A stretch of 64,000 nt of DNA from Thysanoteuthis rhombus (taxonomy: Eukaryota > Mollusca > Cephalopoda > Oegopsida > Thysanoteuthidae). Below, one piece after another: positions 22,441-34,724 of the stretch. Where the stretch lies: the NCBI GenBank assembly GCA_963457665.1, contig OY735222.1, forward strand, positions 43,930,043-43,994,042. Direction: 5' to 3'. The position numbers and the translations under genes were made by a program. Under the pieces are notes generated by a model that worked only from the letters and a program-made list of their open reading frames with translations, had not been told where the DNA came from and did no database searches. Positions within the stretch are counted from its first letter, which is position 1. Each line of letters starts with the position of its first letter.

Positions 22441-23560
22441 AGGTTGTTTTTTTGTTTCTTGGGGGAAGTAGAGTTATTTTTAGAGAAAAAAATTGAAAGT
22501 ATAAAGCCCCCTACCAGAAATGGTTGAAATAGAGAGAAATAGTGGTAAATAGTTGTTTACTTATGTTACTCACTCTAGAATATCCCCTTTTTTTTATTTA
22601 AAATATAAAATTCCCATATACATCATACATTTTCAGAATCAGTTGCCTTAGAATCAGTATAACAATTTCCAAGTTCAAAATTTCATTTTGGGGGGTGCAT
22701 GTTGACACTTATCTATACACATACAAAATGTGAGCAAAGAATCGGATCGACCGTAACTCATCATTTTTCAATTCCTTGTGCTTTGTCAACATTATAGTCA
22801 AATTGCAGCAAAATCAGGCATGATTGGAACAATGTATCCAAAAGCAAACAAAAGCAATGTTCTTGCCTATAAAATGTACATAAAAATCGGCCATAACTTA
22901 TCACATACCACCTGGTAGAAGTTTCCCGCAAGCCTATGTACAAAATTTCATTGAAATGTATTAGAGAATAACTAGGTTATCTAATTTAGAAAAGGATCCA
23001 ACGGTAACGTACTGAATTATTGTCTCCATCTTTTTTTCGGCCGAGGGTAATACTGATTTTGTTCACCGGAAACTGTGCCATTTTGCAAACTCCCAGACTA
23101 AAGTGTTAAGAGAAGCAAACCAAGAAAAATAACTCTACTCATATTTAAGAGTAGCTTCGTTTTCAACACCAAATTTGTCATGGTGGGGCATAGAGCAAAA
23201 AAAAAAATGTTAAAAACAACTGCTCTATAGCTTTTTCTTTCTTGCTTTCGCTTTTTTTTTGTTTTGTTTTTCTTGTCTCCTTGTGTTTGTTTTTTTTCAG
23301 CTCCTCCATTTCTGTCACGTGACTTCTCCATTATCGTCTGTTTTTTCTTGTCTCTTATAGTCATCAAACTGCTCCTATTTTATTTTCTTATTCTGTTAAG
23401 TAGACTTTGCTTAGTGTTGTGTCTTCTTTTGTAATGTCACTATCAGCAGGTAACGTGCGAACAATTTGTTGTAAGGACTATTCTTGAAATTCGTTAACAC
23501 CGTATGCTGTATTATAAGTACACGTCGTGATGAAAAATACGACTGCGTATAATTCTAATT
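22440..23560. other. Unassigned intergenic sequence
   Basis: Nothing recognised apart from A- and T-runs. Confidence 0.3.
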
Positions 23561-23564
23561 CAAA

Positions 23565-23960
23565 TTAATAACCGTCAAACAAAGCTGTCAATATAGTCAG
23601 CTTAAATTTCTTCAGTTTTTACATGATTCTATCTAAGCAGACTGCACCACTGGGGCTAAACGGCTTTGAATTTACTCCTTATATCTAGAAAAAAACAATT
23701 TTATTTTATTTTTCGAAAATTGCCCCCTCTTGGTGATTCAACTATAAATTTATTCTCTATTGGCCTTTTAGTTTGTGCCTGGCTGTGTTCACTCTTATTT
23801 TTTGAAAATTCGGACTTTTTAGTGACACAACGAAATGCGAGAAAAGTAATTTATCCAAAGATCCCCCTTTTTCCCGATTTTTAATTGATTACCTCGACAC
23901 AGCAATGCTGTCTGGAGAACTTGGTCAAATGAAGGCTTCTTTGAGTGACTAACAAGACCT
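23565..23960 (+). mobile_element. Family B interspersed repeat
   Basis: 'accgtcaaacaaagctgtca', 'ctgcaccactggggctaaac', 'ttcggactttttagtgacac', 'gcaatgctgtctggagaa', 'gagtgactaacaagacct'. Colinear with the copy at 20.7 kb. Confidence 0.65.
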
Positions 23961-24810
23961 CTAGCTATTCCTTCAGTTTAATTAGACGAAAGAAATTATG
24001 ATACCCGACCGAAAACAATATATGGAGCAATGAAAGTGTTGGTCGATACCTAAATCTAACTTGGCTGGTCATATGCACTGACTCAGTCATACAATATTCA
24101 ATCCATTGTAGATACTGCTCTTTGACACCTCCGTAGTTTCTCAACGAAATCCTTTTTCAAAACGTTACACGTGATCTGCATTTGGATATATACACTGAAA
24201 AATAAAAAGACTTCCTTTGGACCAACATCGCAGAAAAAAAAGCTGTATCTTATGTTTCGAAGAAAATGTAAGATAAAATATGATAAATATTACTTTGAGA
24301 TAAACTAATAATTCTACGCATAACAAGTTAGAGTGTGGTATATTTTTTTTATTTCGGTCTAGGTAACACTTTTTTCAGTGTATAAAGACGGTGGATTGAT
24401 GACATGCAGTCATTTCTTTTTCAATTGTAAAAATTGAAATTATTTATAAATTTAGTGAAGACTTCCCTTACCCAATTTTCACAAGTATGGAAGAAAAATA
24501 AGTTTACAGGTTGGAGCATTAATATAGACGCCTAGAGAATTAAAAGATTTAACAAGATAGGTTTTCAATCCTTCGATCCCAAACCTTATAAAAACAGGGT
24601 TGGAAAAAAGGCAAATACAGATAGGAATACAAATAAGAAAAGGTCGGTGTCTAAAACTTCGGTATTTCTTGAAAAATTCTTTTAAATGATTTTGATAGTA
24701 TGTAAGGAAATTGATAAAATGTAAACATATATAAGAAGAAATCAAGCGAATAATCTGCCTCGGATGGCAAACCCTCGGCAGAGTAAGCTCAACCTTTAAA
24801 AACACACAAC
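23960..24810. other. Unassigned sequence upstream of a LINE 3' end
   Basis: No confident feature. The minus frame at 24,479-24,805 lies antisense to what may be decayed LINE sequence and has no recognised domain. Confidence 0.25.
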
Positions 24811-24814
24811 CCTA

Positions 24815-25275
24815 ATAATCCTAAGAAAAAAGTATGCAACCAGTGCATTCTCCCGATAGTCACTTATGGAGCTGAAACATGGAACTTAACCAAGAGACAA
24901 ACTCGCAAAGTGAGAAGCATGCAACGCGCATATGGGAGAATCATGCTCAACCTTACATGAAGTGATCACAAAACAGCAATGTACATGAGGGAGGAAACAG
25001 GAGTCGGAGACATCATAGAATCTACAAGAATACTTAAATGGCAATGGGCCGGTCATGATGCAAAAATGGCAGACAACCAATGGACATCACGAATCACAAC
25101 ATGGATCCCCAGAGATCACTTGCGAAACCAAGGCCAACAAAATACAAGATGAAGAGATTAACTAGACAAATTCAGAAAATACTGGCTTTGCAACGCCCAT
25201 GATAGAGAAATGAGGCGGATTTTGGAGAAGGTCTTCCTCCAACGACAGACGATAAAAGACTGATGATGATGAATC
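24815..25275 (+). pseudogene. LINE ORF2 C-terminus with (TGA)n tail (decayed; clearest copy)
   Basis: One frame read through stops gives NQCILPIVTYGAETWNLTKR, then VRSMQRAYGRIMLNLT, stop, SDHKTAMYMREETGVGDIIE, LKWQWAGHDAKMADNQWTSR, TTWIPRDHLRN, stops, then LDKFRKYWLCNAHDREM, ending at KD* followed by (TGA)n. This is the segment after the RT domain of RTE/endonuclease-reverse-transcriptase-type LINEs as I recall them (TYGAETW, MQRAHER.ML, KW.WAGH.ARM.DNRWT). Two internal stops are TGA where Trp is expected. Short-repeat tails are typical of such elements. Relatives lie at 1.7, 25.5, 28.65, 29.8, 31.8, 33.2 and 38.9 kb. Confidence 0.8.
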
Positions 25276-25504
25276 ATTTATCACTCTAACTTTGAAGTAA
25301 TGGAGTATTGAATCTCAAAGTAAAAAAATAAAATAAATGTGAAGAAATCACTGGAACTTAATAGGCAGACGATGCCAGAGAACACATCTTTTTTGTCATT
25401 TTGGGGGGAATGCGACTTGTATGTGTTTTTAAAAGGTAGTTCAGAGTCAAAAAAACAAAACTTGAGCTGATGACCGTTCACATTCTGGCCACGTTCAGGT
25501 CTTT

Positions 25505-25925
25505 CTGACAACTTTCATTATCAACCTCTTGATGTCCATCATTAAACATAGACAATTCAAGATTCTCCAACCTGTCGATCGTGGACGTTGTGGAGTTATC
25601 ACCTTTTGGAATTGTTCAAATTGTCTTTCCGTCTAATATTTCGTATATGATCTCTGGGGATCAAAGTTATGAGTCATTACGTTCTTGCAACATATCAAGC
25701 CTATTGCCAGTTGAAATTTCTCATGGTTTCCATAATATTTCCGACCCCTTACTGTGTTCTCTATCATATTGTGTTGTTTTGTGATCTGTTCATGTGATGT
25801 TGAGAATGATCAACCCTCCCCTATGCATGTTGCATAGTTCTTAGCTTGAGAGCTAATCTTTCGGCAAGTTTCCGTTGATCCTAACTTTCGTGCTGAGCTG
25901 ACGGGTCAACTATTGTTTGCTGGAT
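25505..25925 (-). pseudogene. LINE ORF2 C-terminal fragment, (TGA)n-tailed family (decayed)
   Basis: Minus copy of the same family, shown by the ordered blocks 'cgtatatgatctctggggat', 'agcctattgccagttg', 'ctgttcatgtgatgttgaga' and 'atgcatgttgcatagttctt'. It lies 230 bp beyond the plus copy and in opposite orientation, so the two would form a long diverged inverted repeat. Confidence 0.65.
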
Positions 25926-25929
25926 TCTT

Positions 25930-28015
25930 TTTTTCGCCACCCATTCGAAAATGCGTGTTAATCGGCTCTATTTACAAGCGTGCGATATCCGTACACTTTT
26001 TTTGCCATATTCAAATGAAAACTACGTTTTCTTTCTCCTTTGATTTTTCTTAGGGCTAATTTTAGAATAGTGATTCTAAAACTGATGAATCTTTCCCCAG
26101 GGGCGAATGAAATTACTTGGGGAATGGATAAAAGTGCATTCGATGAAACCCAAACGGAACATGAAGGTTGAAAGACTCAATTTAAACAGATGTTTATATT
26201 TTTCTAATCTTAAAACAAAGTAATTTCTGTGATAAATATATACAATAAAGGAACAGAATTTTAAAAAAAAACTTTAATTCTATATCCTGAGACCTTTGTT
26301 GACTCAATTTGGGTAAATAGGAAAGATTGTAATTTTGTGTATTAATGTTTTTGTCACTCTCAGTTTCCTTTACAGATTTTTAGGATGTTCAGAAGATGAT
26401 GATAAAAAACACTCAAGAAATGAGAATTTGTATTTTTCGCTCACAATACAAAATGAATTCAAATTATTCACAAAGGATAATGAGAGGAAAATAAGCAAAA
26501 ACAAAAGAATTTAGTCGCAAGTAAATGAGATTTTGTAAATAAAAAAGGACTGAAGAGATTGGAGGACGCTGAAATAGTTGAAGAACCACTGGTTCAAAGT
26601 GGTAAATCACTTGATCGGAAGAAAAAGACTCGCCTTCACACAATCTCTCCTGACGCGTCAGGCTTATCACCATTCAATCGATGGCTGATGAGCATAGAAC
26701 CAGTGTTCCCTCCTGTTCAACAGAGGCACTGCATTGTTTTACTAAAGAATCTAGTGTTACCAATCTATATTCTAGTGGAAACTTGAACATCCAAACATCC
26801 AACTCACTTAACGAAGGCACAATGTGACTCAAAGTTTTCACTGAACCAGATTATTTACCAACTGTCCAAACCCACACCGCCCAGCCTGATGTTCATTTCA
26901 GAACTCAACCATTTGGTCAAACTCGTTGATGAAGTCCTGAAATGCAACGACATCTTGTTTTGTTTTTTTATTATCCAATTTTGCGCCCACCGGTCAAGTT
27001 TGCAATAACAGCACTCCGACATTATCTATGTCTGAAGATCGTATGGAAAAACAAGTCCAGCGTAAAAATGGCGGTTATGGTTACTTCAGTTCAAACTAAA
27101 AATGGTTCGAAGAATTAATCATATCAACCTCACAAACCATGTCAGAATCGTGGGTTTCTGTAATGCAATAGTTAACGAACTACTCGGGGAAACTTTTTCA
27201 ATGATTAGAACATCCTGGGAACCCCTTTAAAAATAACATTCCCTTTCACATATATATATATTTACAAATGTGCGTAAATATTGGATATTGACTCTGCTTA
27301 TAGAATCGGCCGATTGTGTATAAACCAAAAATAGAGAATACACATTCAAATGGGAAAGTCAGAACGAATCCTATTGAGGAAAAATATGACACATGGAGGA
27401 CTAACGACTGAACATAGTCCGTGTCACGTAAATAACCAAGATGTTTTTTTTTATTTAGAAAGCAATTTTTTTTTTCTTATATAAAAAGTACTGATCGTGT
27501 TAGAAAAAAAAAGACACGTGAAAACAATGAAGGAATAGATTATGTATTTAAGAGTTATTTAGTATATTGCAAAATGTCACATTGTTTCACAGAACCCCTG
27601 GAAGACATTTTAAATACTGCTGTAATGAGTCAAAAATATTAGCTAATGCTCCACCAATAAAATCAAATGACTTAGTAATGGATTGAATCATTTCTAGACA
27701 CCATCATCCTTGAGTCTTACTCTGATCTTATTGATAACTTCTAAATTCACCGGATTTTAAGGTGTTCCTAGATGTATTTTTTAACTGTGTTTTAGATGTT
27801 CCCTATTAGAAATCGTCAGTGATGTCATAAATAGAATTTGTTCTGACCGTATTCATTTTTCGAAGGATTTTTCTTTACATGAGTCCAAATTTTAATGCTA
27901 CGGTTGTTCAATTATTGACTTTGATGGCGAATCTTTTTTTTTCTTTTTTGTTGTCCAGGTTATCGCTGGTGGGTTTTTGTCTGTCTTTTCTCCATTTCCT
28001 GACCATTTCATCTCC
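25930..28015. other. Unassigned intergenic sequence
   Basis: About 2 kb with no recognised gene, RNA or repeat copy. It contains a short TA run at about 27,251-27,262 and several homopolymer runs. The frames at 26,559-26,786 and 27,977-28,198 show no family resemblance. Confidence 0.3.
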
Positions 28016-28019
28016 TTTT

Positions 28020-28345
28020 TCCATATTAAGAAACCGTCAACCAAAACCGTCAGCATAGGTTTCCACAGTTTTCAAGTTGATCTGGCTGGTTATGTATATA
28101 CCTCGCGAGCAGATTGCACCAATGGAACACCAGGGCTGATAATTTTAACTTTTACTCCGTTTTTTTCTACTGCTTGTTTTCAGAAAGTTTTTTCCTAGTG
28201 ATCACTGCCCAACAAAAGCCGGATGGAGTAAATTATTCACTTATCACTCCTTTCCCCAATTTTTTTCAATTGATCACCCCCAACACCGTTGACGTTGGTC
28301 GAATGACGGTTTCTATGAAGTGAATAACCAGACCTGGGGATTGAT
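28020..28345 (+). mobile_element. Family B interspersed repeat
   Basis: 'ccgtcaaccaaaaccgtcag', 'cataggtttccacagttttc', 'gctggttatgtatata', 'gcaccaatggaacacc', 'tcactgcccaacaaaagc', 'caattgatcacccccaacac', 'gaatgacggtttctatgaag', 'tgaataaccagacctgg'. The middle is deleted relative to the 20.7-kb copy. Confidence 0.65.
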
Positions 28346-28649
28346 CCCTTTCGGTTCTGTTTGTGCTTGCTTTTGTTTTCTTGTTTGATTTTTCTCTTCT
28401 TTTTGTTTTCATTTTGCTTCCTTTTTCATGCAGAACTAATTCTTCCCGATACTTCAATCGGACCAGATCTCTACCATTTCTCAGGAATTAATTTCCTCTG
28501 AGACCGGAATTTTCGTCGATTGAATTCATGGATCTCAATCTGGTGCCCGTCCGCTGGTAATCGGGATATTCTGGCGAGAGATACCATGTGGAGAGATCAG
28601 ACCATCTCCATGGACATCACGCAGGGAACGACCCAGATATCACTTTCTG

Positions 28650-28955
28650 ACTGATTTCTACGTATCGTCAGCAGTAGCATACACATTCCCAAAGATTCGT
28701 CAAACACCTCTATCGTGGGCGTCGCAGAGCCAATATTTTCTGACTTTGCCTAGTTCGTCACGCCATCTCATATTTTGCCAGCTGTGTTTTTGCATATGAT
28801 CTCTAGGGATCCATGTTGTGAGTCGTGATGTCCACCAATTGTCTGACATTCTTGCAACATGGCCAGACCATTGCCATTTGAGTTTTCCTATGTTTTCTAT
28901 ATATCTCTGACCCGTGTCTTTCCTCTGATATTTTGTGCTGTCTCATGATCTCAGT
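28650..28955 (-). pseudogene. LINE ORF2 C-terminal fragment, (TGA)n-tailed family (decayed)
   Basis: Minus copy with 'gggcgtcgcagagccaatat', 'gatctctagggatccatgtt', 'gtgagtcgtgatgtccacca', 'cattcttgcaacatggccag' and 'ccattgccatttgag' in family order. Confidence 0.65.
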
Positions 28956-28959
28956 TATT

Positions 28960-29150
28960 CGGGCTCAATTTAGCTCAATTGTAAGAGCATCGCTACGTTA
29001 AAGTGGCTACCAAGTCGGTAGTGGGTTTGATCGTGGCAATAGCCCCATTTTCTTTTTTTTTTTGTTTATTCTATTTACGTGATCTAAATTGAGTGATATA
29101 TTAACCGTGCAATGACCGAAATCATTTCAAATGAATTTTCATAAGCTATC
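28960..29150 (+). mobile_element. SINE family F (tRNA-derived), best A box
   Basis: 'gggctcaatttagctcaatt', then 'gtaagagcatcgctacgtta' and 'agtgggtttgatcgtgg'. The A box TAGCTCAATTG fits the pol-III consensus at every position; the B box (GGTTTGATC) is partly decayed. The body 'tagccccattttc' plus poly-T and 'tttattctatttacgtgatc' matches the 51.5-kb copy. Confidence 0.7.
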
Positions 29151-29195
29151 ATGTAATTCATAATTCATTCTGTCAGATCACACATATCCATATAT

Positions 29196-29629
<434 letters not shown>

Positions 29630-29759
29630 GATTGTGACAAGATAAAAAAAATTCAAGTTCAGAATTTGATTTTCTATTCAATCAAATACATTTGTTTTTT
29701 AAATGGTGCCTATCGTGTTTTGGAACCAAACTCTTCACATAGAGAGATACACGACATCA

Positions 29760-30165
29760 CAGTATATCAGAGGAAGATGTATCTTCTTGCAAGTCAACTA
29801 CAGACCTGAAACACGGAACCTAAACAAAAGTTTTGTTCTCAAACCAAGAGCCATACAACATACACATAATACGATGATGTTTCGCATCACATCAAGAGAA
29901 CACAAGACATGACGTTATATAATAGACCAGAGATATCGAAGGATCCATTAGAAAGCTGAAATAGCAATGGGCAGGCTATGTTGCAAAAATGTCTGACAAC
30001 CCCTGGACATCGCGACTCACAACATAGATCAAAAGAAATCATATACGGAGTTGCAACTGACAGAAAATGAGATGGTGTGACGACTTGAACAGGTTCTGGG
30101 AATATCGACGCTGCCACGCACGCACGCAATCATGATATCTTGCTCATAATGATGTCGATGATATT
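29760..30165 (+). pseudogene. LINE ORF2 C-terminal fragment, diverged subfamily
   Basis: Plus-strand pieces read ETRNLNKSFVLKPRAIQHTH and later QWAGYVAKMSDNPWTSRLTT, parallel to the 24.8-kb copy, followed by a decayed remainder ending in 'gatgtcgatgat'. Stops and frameshifts are present. Confidence 0.6.
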
Positions 30166-30169
30166 TTGG

Positions 30170-31750
30170 CTCTAACATTTCTTTCAAACGATCCAACTGG
30201 AATAATACAAAATAACTCTAGAGGTGCTAGACAGAAATATAACGATCAATCAATTATGACTGCCAGAACCACAAAGTTTACTGCAATTGTGAGAAATTCA
30301 AGAAGGGAAACTAGAAAATATATACAGTAAATTGTATAAGTCTTCCATAATTTCTTCATTCTAAGAATGCTCAATACTTGATACTGAGCCAATATGTCAA
30401 TAATGCAAAGAAATTGTCTATGACAGCGGTTACTACTGTATCACAATTCAAGATTATAAAATACACTGAGGACTCAGCGTTGCAGTTTCTTTGTTGGGCT
30501 CATCAGTTGTTCATCATGTAACCAGATTTATTAACATGGCTCCTAAGCAGAGTTGATCAAACACCACCTCCCCCTCAGCTAAAATGTTAATGTGCAGCTT
30601 TATTTTTGTGGATGTGTTGTACTACGTGTAGTTTATTCTGTATGAGATATATATGAGAACAATGATAAACATACAAAGAGGGCATGTATGTGTATTTATG
30701 TATTATGTAGTTCTTTGTTCAAAGAAAGCGTTTGATACCATCGTTAGAGCTATTATGAAATGTTTAAAGATTCTTCCAATGCTTCATTACAGCTTGTACA
30801 TTCTCTTTCCCTTAAAAGAGATTTGATATTAGAATATACCCGTAAAAAGTGACGGTCTTGCTCATGTATGGATAGGCACTATGGAGTCAATCTCTATTTA
30901 TTGGGAAATAATACAACCATTATAAATTTAAGTCTCAACTCGACTTGAGCGGTTTTAATGTGTGATCAGACATAAGTTCGTAATAGTGTCTTTGACGTAA
31001 TCTCTATTGTTATGCTATAATATGAAGGTGAATTGACCAATGAGATGTGAGAACACAAACAAAAGGAATTTGCATATATGACTTTGTATAACTAGGAAAT
31101 ATGTGTACGTATGTGTTAAGGTTTACAGATTCTGCTGTATGAAGCTGGTCTGATAAGAAAGACAGACAAGCTTCTGGTCATACCTGAGGTGTTTACTAAA
31201 CTAAAACTAAGCAAATCAAGATTTTTTTTTATTCAATTTTCTTCTTACATTCTTTGCATTTATTTCAATTTCATCTTTAGAATTCATATAATATTACATA
31301 AAAGGTGAATAAAATCTACTATTTATATTAAATCGATTTTCAACCAGAAACCATTTTAAATAATCTTAAGTACTATTTACCTCCATGAAGCACTTTGAAT
31401 TACATATTTTCAATTCGAATGTTAGGATGCCTATCATAAAAGAATTAACATTCAGGAAAAAAAAAGTTCAAATCGAATCTCTGTTGTTACTTTTTATACA
31501 TACTGATAGTAATCGTCATAACCACGATTTTTACTCAAATTTCGTCACTTTTCTTAAATTTATCCGCTGTTAATAAAACTCAAAGTTTTAATGAGAAATT
31601 TTTATTCGTATTCACTCTCGTCTTTAAGTTTGTTGACAGGAGATTAAACAGTAAACTGAAGTGAACGATCTTCAAGAAGAGTTGACCTTTTACTTCAAAA
31701 CAAACATCTAATTAATCTTCAATTTTTATCAACACAAGCGGGTTGTTCCA
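30170..31750. other. Unassigned intergenic sequence
   Basis: About 1.6 kb of A+T-rich sequence with no recognised feature. The region near 30,700-30,800 has a phrase that could be RT-like coding ('aaagcgtttgatac' gives KAFDT), but the frame does not continue. Confidence 0.3.
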
Positions 31751-31757
31751 AACTAAT

Positions 31758-31820
31758 TGGAGCCTACGGCTGTGAAACCTAGAGTTGAAATAATTTAATG
31801 TTTTACAGTCGTAGGCTCCA
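31758..31820. other. 21-bp inverted repeat (hairpin) beside a LINE fragment
   Basis: The arm at 31,758-31,778 ('tggagcctacggctgtgaaa' plus c) pairs with 31,800-31,820 ('gttttacagtcgtaggctcc' plus a) at 19 of 21 positions, with a 21-nt loop. It lies just upstream of the LINE fragment at 31,830. Confidence 0.75.
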
Positions 31821-31829
31821 TACAATCAA

Positions 31830-32222
31830 GAGTTAAGCAGCAGGGACAAGTATTTACCTAACTAAGAGACAGATCTGCAAATTGAGAACCATGCAACGTG
31901 CACATGAAAGAATTATGCTGGGCCTCATATGGAGAGACAACAAGACAGAACAGCACATCAGGGAAAAGACAAGAGTCCGGGACATCATAGAATCCGTTAA
32001 AAATATGAAATGGAAGTGAGCTGGCAGTGTAACAAGAATGGCGGACAACTGATGGACATCGTGACTCACATCATGGATCTCCAGAGATCACATGCGCAAC
32101 CGAGGCCGGCAGAGTAGTACATGGAGAGACAAGCTAGACAAATTCAGAAATATACTGGCTCTGCGATGCCCATGATAGAGAAGTGTTGCGAATCCTATGT
32201 CCAACGATGGATGTTGAAAGAC

Positions 32223-32252
<30 letters not shown>
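31830..32252 (+). pseudogene. LINE ORF2 C-terminus with (GAT)n tail (decayed)
   Basis: Plus frames give LRTMQRAHERIMLGLIWRDN, ADN*WTS, SWISRDHMRNRGRQ and STWRDKLDKFRNILALRCP. Stops again fall where Trp is expected (TGA). The ORF end is followed by nine to ten GAT/TGA units at 32,221-32,252, as in the 24.8-kb copy. Confidence 0.75.
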
Positions 32253-32254
<2 letters not shown>

Positions 32255-32403
32255 GTAATGTCAAACGCCGGCATGATCTGCCAATCTGCACCAAGCCTTC
32301 AAGGTCACCTCATAGCCCCCAAGTGGAAAGCACCTTTTATTTTTTTTAATTATAATAAAATGACATTGAAACTGTGATCATACTCGTTAGCAAGACGATA
32401 ACC

Positions 32404-32501
<98 letters not shown>

Positions 32502-32590
32502 GATTAAACATAGATAAGTGATGAAAGTTGATATGTATATAATGAACAAACAGATAAGAAATTAACAAACTGACTGCCAGGTAAGGAACA

Positions 32591-32659
<69 letters not shown>

Positions 32660-32660
32660 T
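32404..32660. repeat. Two compound microsatellites: (CA)n-(TA)n-(GA)n and (TA)n-(GA)n
   Basis: CA at 32,404-32,442, TA to 32,464, GA to 32,497; then after ~95 bp a second TA (32,595-32,626) and GA (32,627-32,655). The repeated TA-GA order suggests a local duplication. Confidence 0.9.
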
Positions 32661-32990
32661 TAATGGACGACCTGAAAGACAATGAACAAACTGATAGGTA
32701 TGAAATGAACAAATAGATAGATAGATTGATATGTAATTAACAGCGTTGTTGATGAATATATATGTGATGAATAAATTGAGAAATAGAAAGGTGATGAACA
32801 AATTGAGAGCGAAAGAGAGAAAGATTTCGATAGATAGGAAATGAACAGATGGATAAAGAACAAAGTGAGAGACAGATACGTAATAAACCGAGATAAATAG
32901 ATAGATAATTCGATAGATAGGGAAAAATGGATTGATAAATGAACTTGGAGATAGAAAGATAAATCGGGAGATAAATAGTCCGCTTTTTTA
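32498..32990. repeat. Diverged GATA/'atgaacaaa' repeat region
   Basis: Irregular repeats of 'gatgaacaaattgagag'- and 'aatgaacaaatagatagata'-like strings. They share the 'atgaaca' plus GATA theme seen at 10.5-11.1, 16.3-17.1, 45.9-46.1 (inverted) and 59.0-59.2 kb. Confidence 0.55.
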
Positions 32991-33234
32991 ATGCTCAGAA
33001 ATAATTTTCTTTTTTGGACTTCGCTAGAGATTCTGATTAAGAATATTCGATTCGTCAAGAAGTAATTTCAGTTCCTTGGCCAGAAACGCACAAATTCTAT
33101 TCAAAGCCTCACTTCTTCGATCTCTTGTGACTAAAATGGACGTCAATGTTTACTTTTGATTATCAAGAATATATGAATCTCATTTTCACGGCATTTGTCC
33201 GTTTGATATGTTTTACATCTAAATCCGCTTACGT

Positions 33235-33770
33235 ATTTCATCATTGTCAACCTTTTTAGCGTCCGTCATTTGTCATAGACTTTCTCCAAGATTTGCTGAG
33301 CTTTTCTATAATGGGCGTCACGGAGCCAGTACTTTCTGAACTTGACTAGTTTGCTGCGCCATCTATTATTTTGCTGGCCACAGTTTTGCATGTGATCTGT
33401 GGAGATCCACGTTGTGAGTCGTGATGTCCAGCGGTCGTCTGACATTCTTGCTACATTACTTTCTTTCTAATGGATTCCATAATACCTCTGAATCCTGTGT
33501 TTCCTCAGATAGACTGTGTTTTTTCGTGATCTCTCCGTGTAATGTTCTCTACTGTGAACGTTTTATAGTCCTTAGCTTGAGGGCCAATCTTTTGGTTAGG
33601 TTCCATGCTTCAGCTCCATAGGTGACTATCGGGAGGATGCCTTGATAGTATACCCTTGTTATCAAGATGAATGGGGATTTCAACTCTTTGATGGTTATCT
33701 ATTTTTTCCTGTCGGTCTTTTTTCCCTTGGTCGAATACCCTTCTTGTCTTCTTTCATCCTTGGATGTGTG
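33235..33770 (-). pseudogene. LINE ORF2 C-terminal fragment, (TGA)n-tailed family (decayed)
   Basis: Minus copy with the longest 3'-region match: 'gggcgtcacggagccagtac', 'gatctgtggagatccacgtt', 'gtgagtcgtgatgtccagcg', 'tccgtgtaatgttctctact', 'cagctccataggtgactatc' and 'gatgccttgatagtataccc'. Directly adjoined on its 5' side by a 5S-derived SINE. Confidence 0.7.
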
Positions 33771-33990
33771 CATCATCGTTTTCTGCTTATACCTTCACGT
33801 GTCACAAGGGTTAGATACACTCAGAAAATTGTTAGTAATACCCATTTCTGGCTCACCAGGCCAGTTGAAGCTTCTTCCAGCTTACGGAACCTGGTATTCG
33901 CCAATGATCACTAATTGAGGTGCCAACCAGGTTTGACATATCTTTTCTTCGGTGACCTGGGTATCTAGCGTGATTTAGTCGTATCCCTCA
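33771..33990 (-). mobile_element. 5S-rRNA-derived SINE (SINE3-like), solo copy
   Basis: On the minus strand about 33,980-33,880 aligns by eye with the 3' two-thirds of 5S rRNA, including a 'gcgaataccaggttccgtaa' end (5S: GGGAATACCGGGTGCTGTA). A ~100-bp tail ends 'aaggtataagcagaaaacgatgat'. The same 5S-like head and tail occur at 45,240-45,452 and 48,019-48,243 inside the composite element. Its presence alone here shows that it is an independent unit. Confidence 0.6.
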
Positions 33991-34035
33991 CATTGTTTGT
34001 TTTTCTGTTCTCTTCAGGGTTTTGTTTTTTCGAGG

Positions 34036-34260
34036 TGGAGTGTCAAACCTAGTCGTTGTGCCGAGTGCTTAAAGGGAAGGCATTGCGTTGCATTCTGAAT
34101 CTTGGGGTATGATTCAGCGGCGGATTGAATCCCAAATGGGTCAAGAGGAGTACTGCTGCCAGTTTTCAAGTCTTTAGACAAAAGATATTACCAGGAGCAC
34201 TGGAAGGAATAACACAAAAAACACAAACCCACACATAAAAAAATAGAGCCTTCCGCCATC
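34036..34260 (+). repeat. tRNA-like (Ser/Leu-type) segment joined to a family D fragment
   Basis: 'gtcgttgtgccgagtgctta' resembles a class II tRNA D-arm (GCCGAGTGGTTAA), and 'ggcggattgaatcccaaa' holds a B box (GGATTGAATCC). This is followed by 'gagtactgctgccagttttc' and 'agacaaaagatattaccagg', which match family D. A similar class II-like D-arm lies at 45,075. Confidence 0.45.
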
Positions 34261-34314
34261 TTTGATTGCAACCGTTGTTGAATATTCTTCCGTGTTATTT
34301 GAAACGTATAGTAT

Positions 34315-34720
34315 GAACCGTTAACCAATACTGTCAACATAGGTTTCTCCAGTTTTCTACGTGATCTGGCTGATTGTATGTATGTATCCGTCGTACAAGC
34401 TACACCAACGGTGGTTGAAGGATGAAAATTTAAACATTCACTCCTTATATTGTCTACAGAGAAACTTTCTTTTATTTTTTTAGTTTTCTTAAACCTCTCT
34501 CCCTGAATAGGGGATTCAATTTACAATCAAAAATCTATGCTGAATTAACCTGTAAGTTAGTATCTGTTAGCATTCACGCGTATTTTCAAAAATTCAGACA
34601 TTTTGTAACGATCACTGTTCAATATAAGGCGAAACAGGGGACTTATTTATTGATCACCCTAACACATCATGCTGGCAAAAGACGTCAGTCATTTGATTGT
34701 TTCTTTTAAGGGATTTTCAA
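34315..34720 (+). mobile_element. Family B interspersed repeat
   Basis: 'ccgttaaccaatactgtcaa', 'cataggtttctccagttttc', 'acaccaacggtggttgaagg', 'taggggattcaatttacaat', 'catcatgctggcaaaagacg'. Colinear with the 20.7-kb copy. Confidence 0.7.
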
Positions 34721-34724
34721 TTCC

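Noticed and set aside
24479-24805. 108-codon minus-strand frame
   Set aside because: Immediately upstream of and antisense to a plus-strand LINE fragment; no recognised domain, ordinary for A+T-rich DNA.
28960-29045. Functional tRNA gene
   Set aside because: Excellent A box but decayed B box, no convincing acceptor-stem pairing, and a conserved SINE body attached downstream as in the other family F copies.
30715-30745. RT-like 'KAFDT' motif
   Set aside because: A five-residue resemblance only; no further RT motifs follow in any frame.
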